Origin: Beroe ovata
Lineage: Eukaryota; Ctenophora; Nuda; Beroida; Beroidae
Direction of reading: 5' to 3'
DNA: 19,005 bases
NCBI GenBank assembly: GCA_946803715.1
Contig: CAMPET010000221.1
Span: 100,368-119,372, forward strand
A program made the position numbers and the translations under genes. Under the pieces are notes generated by a model. The model did no database searches, had not been told where the DNA came from, and saw only the letters and a program-made list of their open reading frames with translations. This document shows positions 1 to 12,911 of the stretch, piece by piece. Within the stretch, counting starts at the first letter, position 1; the number at the start of each line of letters is the position of its first letter.

Positions 1-212
1 AGTTTTCGAGCAATCGTTGTACCAAAATACCATGCAAATCGCCATAATAACATATCCTTGTGTTTGAACATAGCTCCGAAGTTAGCAGGTAGACCCACAA
101 ATTTTTTGTTCTTTGGGTCATGAGGGACATAACTGGAAAGTTTCATCGAAATGTGACGACCAGTTTTCGAGTAATCGTTTGACCAAAATACCATGCAAAT
201 CGCCGAAATAAC
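1..212. repeat. Two diverged direct copies of a 51-bp sequence, 161 bp apart
   Basis: Bases 1-51 and 162-212 are nearly identical and both contain the core ACCATGCAAATCGCC. They differ at a few bases only, for example GAGCAATCG against GAGTAATCG. The 161-bp offset suggests a tandem duplication, or two copies of a dispersed element whose first copy starts before the window. The sequence lies in what is probably an intron of the PHF3/DIDO-type gene and has no coding potential I can support. Each copy carries the octamer ATGCAAAT, which may be chance. Confidence 0.75.
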
Positions 213-280
213 GCCTTAATTTTGGTACACTTTAGTTTTAGCTCCTACTGATAGAAGTACATAACATGGCAATAAACGTA

Positions 281-371
281 GCGCGCGGAACATTTCTCTT
301 GATCCGCGGTACTTTTTCTGCAAATTTTCGCGCGCGTTTGCTGCGCGCTTCTGCTCAGCGCCGCGCGCGCA
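281..371. repeat. CG-alternating island in an intron
   Basis: This stretch holds several GCGCGC tracts separated by T-rich sequence, including AAATTTTCGCGCGCG. Similar islands recur at 5789-5863, 5988-5999, 9190-9231, 12120-12160, 12269-12280, 12355-12368, 12408-12452 and 16661-16680, often next to AAAATTTT or TTTTCTGCAA. The flanks of the copies here and near 16640 look alike (CTTTTTCTGCAA before the CG tract), so they may be remnants of one dispersed element. Alternating CG can adopt Z-DNA, but nothing here shows a function. Confidence 0.6.
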
Positions 372-441
372 TAACTAATTTAATAATTGCTTCGTGTTTT
401 TAATAAGTTGTTAAATGATTTAATTACTTATTTCATTACAG

Positions 442-3400
442 ATGGTGGTCGTTACGAAGAGAAGAAGTTGAGTCAGCCCAATCCATTACGACTCGGAGTT
501 CGAAAACATCTGAAAACCTTCCTTTCAACGCGGTAATCACATATTCACGTACTGCATAAAATAATATGCACAACTGATTGCATATAATATTGGGGATCAA
601 GTTTTGAGGAGTGAGTGCTGGAAGTTATGGAGCGTGCACATATTACAAGAGATTTCGACGAAATGTTTTACCCCTTTCTGAGAAAAACTTTTTCATGCTA
701 CATAAATGCTTCAACGAACGTAAAACATGACGCTATTTTATTAAAGTGCTGCATCGATTAGGTTTTAAGTTCTAACATTTTAACAGAGCTAAGGAAGCCA
801 CCGATTTGCTGGTCACGGAGGATGAGATAGTTAAGATCGCACAGAACATTGAGATGTCTCTGTACAAGTTGTTTCCGGACTGCGGTAATCGGTATAAAGC
901 GAAGTGTAAAGCAATCTGCTTCAACATCAGCGATTCCAAGAATGTGGTTAGCAATTGAGATTAAATTCCAAAGAAGAATAAATGTGTTTCAATCAATCTG
1001 GCGAAAGATTGAAATATCGGCGGAGTAATATAACTCTCAATTTCAGAATCTCTACCGAAATATTCTGAGTGGTACACTTTCTTCTGAAAAACTGGCGAAA
1101 ATGTCTGCCGAAGAAATGAGTGTCAGAGTAAAGACCAAGCAGATGGCAGGAGCCTCTTCATCCGATGCGACCGCTACTGATAATACTGTTAACATAATGG
1201 ACATGTTGGGTATGTCAACACATTAACACGCCATTGAATCGCTTTCCTTGACACTAGTTTCCTTCTCGTTGACACCACCTATCTTCCCACTGACACCACT
1301 TTTCATTCACTGACACCACGATTATTGCAGGTGACACAACCGCTCAACATGGCACGCACGTGTTTGATGTAAAGTGTAGGAAATGTACGAGCAAAGCACC
1401 AAAGCAGAAACCTCCAGCGCCTGCACCACCTGATACTGAATTGTGAGTGAAAATTCGATCATTAGTGTCACGTTACGTGCGATTATTTATTTCTTTTCGA
1501 CAATTTAAAATCGGTCCAGAGTTATGATGCCAGGTTCTAAACTGCCCATAAAAGCATGAAGTCGTGATTATTTTTGGAAATGTACACTGAACTCTAACTC
1601 CACTCAAACTAATTATTTCCCGCCAGGAACAACATCGAGCCCATTGTAAACCGTACAGCTATCAGCTCCAAGCCCCAGAAAGACCCTCTTGGGCTGAACC
1701 CAGCCCTGTGGAAAGGATACATCACAATGACGTCACTAACCAAGTTCGCAACTTCCGGTTACCATGTCTACGGTCCTCACGAGAGTTTGTTGTCTACGTT
1801 GCCAGGTAACGCACCGATAACTGGTGTCAACACTGTATTTATAGTGGTGTCAATACAACATATGTCTGGTTTTGACACTGCTAGCGCATAGTGACACTTA
1901 TACTTCACAGATACTCTACATGTACAAGGGAGAATTGCCAATAACATTGTGTGGGCTTACGTCGACCGACTACGGAAGAGCCCTGTCAAGGTAAAGGACA
2001 TTTATCATTGTATCATCTACTTGACATTTGAGTATTGTAATATCTGCTGTTCACGACAGCTTCTTGGCCCGATGCCAGAAGAGCTCCTATAATTTGCACA
2101 CACTTACGGTGTGTGAGTATTATAGTAGCACACGACAGCTATCACTACCCGCAGGAACTGATTATACTGAAGTTTGAGAGTCAGAACGGGGAAGAGGTAC
2201 AGGGATACAGCAACCTCTTCCACTATCTGCACACCAGAACAAGGTGATAATGAGTCGCTCACAGAGGAATATTGGAAACTTGTCTTGCTCATGGACAGAT
2301 AATGGATAGCGCTTCAGGGGAGCATTTAAGGGTTGAAATAACACCAGGAATCGATTCAGCGTCCAAAAATAACTAGGAAATGATGTCTTTTTCGTCAAAG
2401 ATCGAGCAAAATTTTTTTCGATATTTCACTGATCCAGGGACCTGGATCAAAGATTATGCAATCCAGAAATTCTTATTCCGAGGCTACAGTCGCACCAAAA
2501 ATTTTTTAAGCCGTAATAAGATTGACATACATGTTTCTAGCTAATTTTTTGCCGCAGAATCCGATTCTGAAAGAATTTCTGGGCTATATCATCGGGAACA
2601 TGCCGAATTTGACACCCCAAATATCCCAGGTGTGGGGTTATTGGTAACGTGACAGCCCCGGTAAGGGACATGTACCTTGTACCAATCTCGGCAGAGGGTG
2701 CCATGCCACCTCAACTGAGACTTCTCGGGGTTGCTAGTGAGTGGAATCTCCATCCTCCCATCTGTCCTTTCAAATATCTGATTTCACGATTCCCGATCAG
2801 CCGATAAACCACGTTCCCCATCTCAGGTATCCCCAAGAAGAACAGAGCAAACCTTATCCTGGGCCTGATTGTCATCAACAAGGTTGGGGCTAAGCGTCCC
2901 CGAGACCCTATCCCCGAGGACATACCTCCTGATGACGGGGGTGGGGATGACGGCCCGCCCTCCCCCGGCCAGGACCCGCCGGGCGGCAGCTCCCTCGACC
3001 ACCTCTCCACTTTCCCCACTGACGTGTCCATGCCCCTGCACCTGGGACCTCCTGGAGCAGCCGGAGGACTGATGGATGAAGGCAGCGACGATGATGATGG
3101 TTTGAATGATATTGACATGATTTTACGAAACAACCTCCCTATCGGGGAGGTGCCGACAGACGGAGCCGGTCACTGCAGAGACGCGCCGCCGCAGCTGTCA
3201 GACCACGAGGAGGAGGCTGCGCCCGCAACCGATTGCGCGGGCGACGCTGCGATGCGGGTTGTTCCATCCTACAATCACACGGAAACGGTGGGAAATTTTC
3301 CCGCACCGGACACGCCGTACGGCTATGTGGACGGAAAACCGATCCTGTCCCCTCTAACACCTCTTGCGCCTCCCGCCCTGAGTTTTCACCCTGAGGACGG

Positions 3401-4763
3401 CCCTGCGGTTCCCGCGGGATTTGCCACAGATTACTCTCCAATTTCGCCTGCAGCTAAACACGCCTTCCTCAATCAACCCGCCAGAACTTTCACTTCTCCT
3501 CCAAATGCTGCATATACCGACACGAGTAGTAACTATAGCAACAAACCTAGCAACCTGGTAAACAGTAGCAGTAACTATAGCAACAATTTGAATACCACTG
3601 CGGGTAATCCCAAGATGTTGTTCCAGAGTAACCAACAGACTCCCAAATCAGTGTATCCCAATCACCACGGGAGTCCTGGATTTACCAATCCCCCTGATAT
3701 GATGAATCCTAGCAGAGGATACATGCACCAGCCCATGTGCTCCCAGAATGGCAACAATACGGATCAGAACTATCCTTCTCCCATGACACCTGATGACAGT
3801 TTCACTGGTGTCAAGTCATACCCGGTGTCAACAGTACAAACAAGCATAGCAGCAGCATCAGTTCACCAGAGCATTGTGCCATCCCCCCAGAAAATGGCAC
3901 CGAGGCACGATCTGCACCCCATGCCACCTTCTCAACAAATGTGGGCACAGAAAGTTGTGAACCCCACTACACAGCACTTCCAGCAGATGCCACAACTCAG
4001 TTCACACATGCCAGTCAACCACCAGCTTCCGCCCCAGATAATAAGGGCCCAGAAACAAGTCCCGGTGCGGGGTATGATGAGGCCTGAGCAACAACAGCAG
4101 TCCATTGATCAGGTTGCAGTCCAGCAAGCAGCGAGGTTCGCGCCCAGAGAACGGGTTTTGCTGCCCCGACAGACAGCAGTCCCCCGCCCAGAGAACTTCA
4201 AACAAAACAATCATTTCCCGCACACGGGGGGGCCGAGATTCAGGGGGCAGTTACGGGAGAGTGAGCTGGCCATTCCCCCCAATCTGGCGGGAATGAGGAC
4301 TCCCAACGGCGTGATGTCGGCGCAGCAGCAAGCCGTCCTGAGGCAAGCCTCACAACCTATCTGTACAGCCATGTCGGGGGTGACTATGTCCGGACCAATG
4401 TGTAACGGTGGCCAGGTGGCAGTTGGCACTGTGACTCATGTTGCCCCTCAGGGCATCTACTTCAATCAGCCAACTCCGCAAACGTTTGTCATGCCCAACT
4501 CTCGACAACCCGTTGCCATGACACCCGCCATGGCACATCGACCAGTGGTCTACCAGTTGGGGACCAACCAGACGCAAATGTTCCCCGGAAACATGACGGA
4601 CTCATTAGCGAAAACGAACTCTAAAGCTGCATCGAGCAAGCGAATTAAGGCAAAGTTAAAATCTAAAATCGATCGTAACAAGGCTGCTTCCCCGAAAGTG
4701 AAGACCAATCCGAAACTCTTCGACGGTGACTCGTTACTCGCTCAATTGGAAGAAGTTACATGA
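442..4763 (+). CDS. PHF3/DIDO1: PHF3/DIDO-family transcription regulator, C-terminal part (TFIIS central domain + SPOC)
   Basis: Exons read: 442-532, 787-943, 1047-1209, 1331-1442, 1627-1805, 1911-1990, 2155-2243, 2630-2736 and 2827-4763 (TGA). All junctions are GT-AG and the phases close, giving 970 residues; the gene is 5'-truncated by the window. Residues about 1-120 match the TFIIS central domain of PHF3/DIDO1 (TEDEIVKIAQNIE, RYKAK, ISDSKN). Next comes the family's DTTxxHxxHxFDxxCxxC motif (GDTTAQHGTHVFDVKC), then a SPOC domain at about 200-343 (ALWKGYITM, RDMYLVPI, ANLILGLIV). The tail of about 625 residues is low complexity, rich in Gln, Pro, Asn and Ser, with acidic runs (SDDDDG) and a basic cluster KRIKAKLKSK near the end. 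In PHF3 the SPOC domain binds phosphorylated Pol II CTD, so a nuclear role in elongation is expected. Family assignment is firm. PHF3 against DIDO1 cannot be decided, since invertebrates may have a single ancestor of both. Confidence 0.9.
1249..1340 (+). repeat. About 21-bp degenerate tandem repeat (TGACACCAC core) ending across a splice acceptor
   Basis: TGACACNA cores start at 1249, 1270, 1291, 1311 and 1332, a spacing of 20 to 21 bp, with pyrimidine-rich spacers between them. The last core (GTGACACAAC) is the start of the exon at 1331, so the intron's polypyrimidine tract and the acceptor CAG are made of repeat units. Confidence 0.7.
2244..2629. other. Intron of the PHF3/DIDO-type gene with a short inverted repeat
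   Basis: This 386-bp intron interrupts the SPOC domain. It contains a perfect inverted repeat at 2430-2449 (TGATCCAGG, spacer GA, CCTGGATCA). I see no coding exon that keeps the SPOC frame. Confidence 0.6.
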
Positions 4764-5155
4764 TGCAACCATGGTAACTGCGTTACCTACAACGCGTTAC
4801 CTTGGATAATCCGTATATATCTTGGAGCATCGCTCCATGTTTCGAACAGTCTTGACCTTCTGTATAATATGATAAAGTTGTATTTCTACAATCATGTGAC
4901 ACACACAAGTTCTGTATATTTGTAGACTAGGGTTTGATACAAACTTCGTGTACATCAGTTTTATAAAGACCTCACCTCCCTTGCATACACAAACACACAT
5001 CCGAATCATGGATCGATTTTTAACTGTGACTTTGGGCAGTGTGATCGGACGGTCTCTGCAGTGCCGGCGACGAAACAGACTTGACTCCTAATTATTTGAT
5101 TAACTTGGTGTTAAAAATAACGGGCATAAGTCCGTTTGCCACTTTGGCCAGGCGC

Positions 5156-5222
5156 CAGTCTAATGCAGGTCTAACGCCGGTCTAATGCCGGTCTAACGCC
5201 GGTCTAACGCCGGTCTAATGCN
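5156..5222. repeat. 11-bp minisatellite (CGGTCTAAYGC), six units, ending at an N
   Basis: Six consecutive 11-bp units run from 5156 to 5221. They alternate irregularly between TCTAACGC and TCTAATGC. The ambiguous base N at 5222 follows the sixth unit directly, and the next sequence is not repeat. The array is probably collapsed or unresolved in the assembly. Confidence 0.9.
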
Positions 5223-5788
5223 TAGAATTAATTAATTGAATTTCTCCCGTTCTGCGTTCATTCTGTTACGCACTGTAATGATAATGTAATGATACAATGT
5301 GTTATGTTAATATATTTCTGTTAATTGTGATGAATAACTGTTAATTGATGTATTTTACAGGTGAAATATCCCCCTAAAGGAGTGTGAAGAGAAAAACATA
5401 ACTTATTTTTCATTGTTTTTACAAAAATTGATTGATTTCATCACCCAGTTTTACTCAAAGGTTATTTTTATGACGGTATATGATCGGACATTCCCTTTTG
5501 TAACACAAACTCTTAGCTTGATCCAAAGTTTTCCATGAGATAAGTATTCCAGAATTCCAGAATCCTGGGAATGGGTCATTCAGATTTTTACATCTTATGA
5601 ATTTATCGAATGGAAATGGAATATTGATGGAGTAACTTTGTCACTCATTATATTTTAACTTGAAATTGAAGTCAGGATCCAATTAACTTTGAATTACTTT
5701 GTGAGATGCAAAGCGTTGTCCTCACTGATCCTATACTATAGCCCTGGCACCGCACCTGAGCACCTTGGTCTGACATAAACTTAAAGAT

Positions 5789-5863
5789 CGCACGCGCAGC
5801 GCGCGCGTACTAAATGCTAACGATTGAACGCTCATGCAGCGATTAGCGCCGCGCGCGCGTGTA
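5789..5863. repeat. Pair of CG-alternating tracts
   Basis: CACGCGCAGCGCGCGCGTAC and GCGCCGCGCGCGCGTGTAC bracket about 35 bp of ordinary sequence. It resembles the islands near 300, 9200, 12150 and 16670. A smaller tract follows at 5988-5999. Confidence 0.6.
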
Positions 5864-6481
5864 CTCGTGAAAGTGCATATAGCTTATTTGTTAGAACAAT
5901 ATCAGTTGTTGGTCGTTAAATCATGATGCATATGTTGTAATCATAAAATCAATTTAGAAGTTTGCACCAGCACGAAAATTTTCATGAGCCGCGCGCGCAC
6001 TTCGTCTTTTTTTCTCGACTGGTTATATTGTTTGACAATGCACATCGCTAATATTTCAACCTGGAAATGGCTCCAACATATGATATTGTCGAATTGGTTT
6101 TGTTTGTTGAAGTATGGCAATTGGGATATTCTTGCTATCATCAATCTCAAGACTTTTTCTGCATTAATATGATTCTGTTTAATATACCTGCTCCTACATG
6201 CATAGGTGTGTTTTCTAACTTAATTCTGTGCACATGGAAGCAAAATGGACAGATGAATAATTCAATGAAGGACACCTCCTCAGCTAATTTGTAATTCACA
6301 TTTTACTATTGTACATACTGAAGTTTGTATTTCTGAAGTTTCTTCTAGGTGTAAAGATAACAGTTGGTGTTCCTTGTTTTTGATGTAATGTAAATAGTTT
6401 TCTAAAGATTGAGAAAATACTCCAAGAATTCTATAACTTCTTTCAGATTGTATAAATCTGAACTACTCAGGATAGTTTTTG

Positions 6482-10197
<3,716 letters not shown>

Positions 10198-11225
10198 AAC
10201 TGGTCGTTACCATGGCGACGTACGCTGGCATAGCAACGTCACATGTTTTGCTATCTCGGGACGTCAGAGATATGAGATAGAATCGCGAGGATATGGCGTA
10301 CATTCAGACATTTGTATTCCAAGTTCAGGAGGGGTGGAGGTTTTTATTGCGTTTGTGTGACACAGACATAAGAAGTGGTTGTTGTCATTAATCATAGGCA
10401 TCATTGTACTAGAACTATGCGTGTGAGAGTGTGTGTGTTTCATGGGGTGTGCGGGGTAACTCATTATGTAATTATGTGTTTTGTGTGCGTTCAGTGATTC
10501 CATAATACATTCAGTAGAGATCTAAAAGGGTTAAAACAAGAAAGGACGATAATTCATTTTTCTCCAGATACCTAGGTTCTTTTATCATTTATACTCCTCA
10601 AATAAAGTTTGTAACAATCATTAACGATGATTGGCTGGAATTACTTAAACTTGGATTTTTACTGACAGTTAATTCTTTCAAAATTACAAAAACAATGCGA
10701 CGAGAAAAAGCAATATCGATATTATGTGTTTGTGTGTGTGTTATTTTTACTTACAGTTATTATGTTCGATTTAACCAAATCCCATGTTACAAATACAACT
10801 AGGAAATAGAGTTAATCATTTTTTATCGATTGAATAGTCCTCGTGTTGATGTATAGAATTAGAAATGATGCGAGGCAACTCATGTTTCTCACAGACTTTC
10901 GCCGTGCTTATGTTTTCTCTGAGACTCAGACAAGTTCACTCGAGATTGTGTCATTCCAGTTTCGCCATTCACTTTTATTTGTTGCTCAGTTATCATCATG
11001 ACGAAGAATCGATTCGGTTTCTATGTAGAATGTATTTACGCTTATTCGTTTATAACATAACTAAAAGTGAATCTTCCAGTTCCAGAGAAAATTTGTTTGA
11101 ATCAATTTGAAAACTATCACAATAATGTGTCAATGTCCCTCACATACATTGGTGTATACCTGACCTCAACCACCCAATAGCGTCATGACACCAGGACAGT
11201 CCTGATCAAGATATCCCAGAAACGA
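10198..11225. other. PTEN 3' UTR and intergenic region
   Basis: The PTEN 3' UTR probably runs to the AATAAA near 10601. It includes GTTACCATGGCGAC at 10206-10219 and TG-rich sequence at 10420-10490. Between about 10620 and 11180 the sequence is AT-rich and I see nothing specific; an 81-codon frame at 10865-11110 shows no family features. Confidence 0.5.
10601..10606 (+). promoter_or_regulatory. Candidate PTEN poly(A) signal AATAAA
   Basis: Canonical AATAAA about 400 bp after the PTEN stop, followed by GT- and T-rich sequence (GTTTGTAACAATC). Confidence 0.6.
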
Positions 11226-11816
11226 ATGCGGAGTATTATGCGCAGAGTGGCTGTCAGAACCCCGCTTCTGATCAGAACACCTTGCTCCCCTCCACCAGAA
11301 AGAGTGTCCCTTGTGAAATCCCTCTTCCATCAACCAGACAGATGTACACGTGAGTTGTCGAGTAACCATGGTAACGGCATGAGTAACCATGGTAACGCAG
11401 ATAGTGATCTCTCACGCGTGAGTCATGAGTCACGTGACCATGTTCCTGTGGTGGAGGTATTCACGTCACCGACTTGCTCGCTTTGTGACGATGTGTTTAC
11501 TCAGTTAGAAGATCTGCAGAAAACACTGCGCTTCAGGTGATTAAAGTCAAACCACAGAGCATGATTGAAGCAGAAGATTGATTTGTCGATTCGTGATAGG
11601 TGATTGTTAATCGAACACTTTATCTTGATCATACTTTTCACGTGCAGCATAGAAAAGGTTGACATTACCGAACACGTCCACTGGAAGAGGAAGTACAAGT
11701 ACGATATACCTGTTCTCCACGTGGACAGGGAATATCTGTGTAAGAATCGGCTCAACCGAGAGAAATTGTTTGTTAGACTCCAAAATCTGCCACTGCCAGT
11801 GCCAGCGAAGACATGA
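11226..11816 (+). CDS. Glutaredoxin-like (DUF836/C5orf63-type) protein, possibly mitochondrial
   Basis: Exons 11226-11536 and 11648-11816 (TGA), 159 residues. The C-terminal 90 or so residues read as a thioredoxin fold: VVEVFTSPTCSLCDD with a CxxC, then KVDIT, KYKYDIPVLHVD and NREKLFVRL. This order and wording match human C5orf63 and related glutaredoxin-like proteins. The biochemical role of this family is poorly known; thiol-disulfide or Fe-S related chemistry is an inference from the fold. The first 40 residues are rich in Arg and nearly free of acids (MRSIMRRVAVRTPLLIR), so a mitochondrial presequence is plausible. A 7-residue repeat (SNHGNGM, SNHGNAD) follows. TAG in frame at 11178 supports ATG 11226 as the first in-frame start. 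A six-codon upstream ORF lies at 11185-11205. An ATG at 11379 is an alternative start that would drop the presequence. Confidence 0.8.
11362..11438. promoter_or_regulatory. Cluster of palindromic transcription-factor-like motifs inside the reading frame
   Basis: Within 77 bp lie two copies of GTAACCATGGTAAC (11362-11375, 11383-11396; they fit the RFX X-box pattern GTHNYYATRRNAAC), the palindrome CTCACGCGTGAG (11411-11422), two abutting TGAGTCA AP-1-type sites (11419-11425, 11426-11432) and GTCACGTGAC (11429-11438, an E-box of CLEAR type). All are in the coding stretch between the presequence and the glutaredoxin fold. That they regulate anything is inference. Confidence 0.4.
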
Positions 11817-11952
11817 GACATTGAGATATGGCCATTGGGCACACCGCGCCGCCATGGCCAATTTGGAATTCGAAATCGATCTTTGATCTAGTTTAACTTT
11901 AAGTTGAATTAAGTGTAAAAGGAATTGGAACTTAAATTTAAAGTTAAAAGTT

Positions 11953-11958
11953 AATAAA
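11953..11958 (+). promoter_or_regulatory. Candidate poly(A) signal of the glutaredoxin-like gene
   Basis: AATAAA, 137 bp after the stop codon, at the end of an AT-rich inverted repeat. Confidence 0.6.
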
Positions 11959-12320
11959 TTGTTAGCTGATCAAAAATTGAGTTAACTCTGAGCTTGAGTT
12001 CATATTCAATATTGATTATGATATTGATATACGTCATTGCTCATTATCTGGCGATGCTGAACCGCTGATGCAATGCAAGCCGCGAAGCGGCTTGCGTCAG
12101 CCGCTGTCTGAGAATAAGTTTGCGACTTTGCGGCTTGCGCCGCCGCGGCGCGCGCGCGCAAAACGAAATTCTCGGCAGGGTCTATCATCGATCGACAAAT
12201 TGCTCATGACTCTCATGACTAAATCTATAATCGACCTACTGTTATAATATCACGGTACTTCAATGAAGGCGCGCGCGCGAGATCGAGAGAAACATGATGA
12301 TGATTGCAAAATCAGGTATT

Positions 12321-12402
12321 AAAAATTTTTGTCAGATGTTACCTGACCTGTTTCTCGCGCGCGCGAGAAACTGAGGTCAGATAAAATCTGACAAAAAATT
12401 TT
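12321..12402. repeat. 82-bp foldback palindrome without central loop
   Basis: The arms 12321-12360 and 12361-12402 pair almost along their whole length. The centre TTTCTCGCGC/GCGCGAGAAA is perfect. Next come CTGACC/GGTCAG, GTCAGAT/ATCTGAC and finally AAAAATTTTT/AAAAAATTTT, with two small internal loops. It looks like a miniature inverted-repeat element or an inverted duplication. No clear target-site duplication could be fixed by eye. Confidence 0.8.
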
Positions 12403-12911
12403 GCTACCGCGCGGCGCTGCGCGTGCGTGAACACGCGTGTGTGACCAAAATACTCAGTGCGCGTATTCGTGTTATATTTCACGACTTTTCAGATCACCGA
12501 GTAAATAAGGGGCTCAAAAAATTTGCAAATGCATACTGACCTTGATCTGACAGTGACATTCTGAATTGAATTGACGTGAACACGAATCATTGGAATCAAG
12601 GTTTCATTGTTTTAACATTAATATTTTATTTTTACCCAATACAACGATTTACAAAACAATATTTAACTTCATTGCTTCTGTATTAGCATTTTGATCAAGA
12701 CATGACTGCTGACAACTCTCCAATAAAGAGCTAGTGGAAGGAACATTGTACAATAATGTTGCCAGCACTGAACCATAGACCATGTCCAGTCAACACACTT
12801 GATCAGTTAAAGGTTGATATTTTTTAGACTTATTTGAATCCTTTCAAAATTGCCATGTGTCTTCTATAAGGTTATCCTATGGAGTAGGATCATAAATCAC
12901 GATATCAATAG

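Larger units (their letters stand above)
4764..6481. other. Intergenic region between the PHF3/DIDO-type gene and PTEN
   Basis: This 1.7-kb stretch holds the 3' UTR of the upstream gene and the 5' flank of PTEN. No canonical AATAAA was seen in it; GATAAA at 4871-4876 is the closest signal after the stop. Besides the minisatellite and CG islands listed separately there is a palindromic 3'-UTR segment at 4769-4805 (CCATGGTAAC facing GTTACCTTGG). Just before the PTEN start, CTTCTTTCAG at 6437-6446 looks like a splice acceptor for a 5' UTR exon, and TATAAAT lies at 6451-6457. The open frames of 60 to 75 codons here resemble no family I know. Confidence 0.5.
11817..12911. other. Intergenic region with CG tracts and foldbacks
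   Basis: An AT-rich inverted segment at about 11890-11950 (TTTAACTTTAAGTT facing AACTTAAATTTAAAGTT) precedes the poly(A) signal at 11953. Then follow a 9-bp perfect stem at 12075-12095 (GCAAGCCGC-GAA-GCGGCTTGC), a CG-rich block at 12120-12160, the 82-bp foldback at 12321 and another CG block at 12408-12452. From 12480 to 12900 I see nothing beyond ordinary AT-rich sequence. Confidence 0.6.

Noticed and set aside
2558-2629. Possible extra exon: acceptor GCCGCAG, 24 open codons and donor CAG|GTGTGG
   Set aside because: Its phase does not fit the phase-2 donor at 2243, and joining 2243 directly to 2630 restores a continuous SPOC domain (RTR|C-GVIGNV...RDMYLVPI).
3139-3635. Minus-strand frames of 93 to 100 codons opposite the PHF3/DIDO tail
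   Set aside because: They mirror the GC-rich coding exon and show no independent features.
5156-5222. Short repeats as a CRISPR-like array
   Set aside because: Units of 11 bp are contiguous with no spacers, and the context is an animal genome.
6451-6457. TATAAAT as a PTEN TATA box
   Set aside because: It lies only about 30 bp before the ATG and just after an acceptor-like CTTTCAG, so a spliced 5' UTR is at least as likely. Kept only as a remark.
10865-11110. 81-codon plus-strand frame between PTEN and the glutaredoxin-like gene
   Set aside because: No recognisable motif, low-complexity hydrophobic composition and no splice partners in frame.
12006-12188. 60-codon minus-strand frame rich in Ala and Arg
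   Set aside because: The composition comes from GCC/GCG repeats in the CG-rich block; no start context or homologous pattern.
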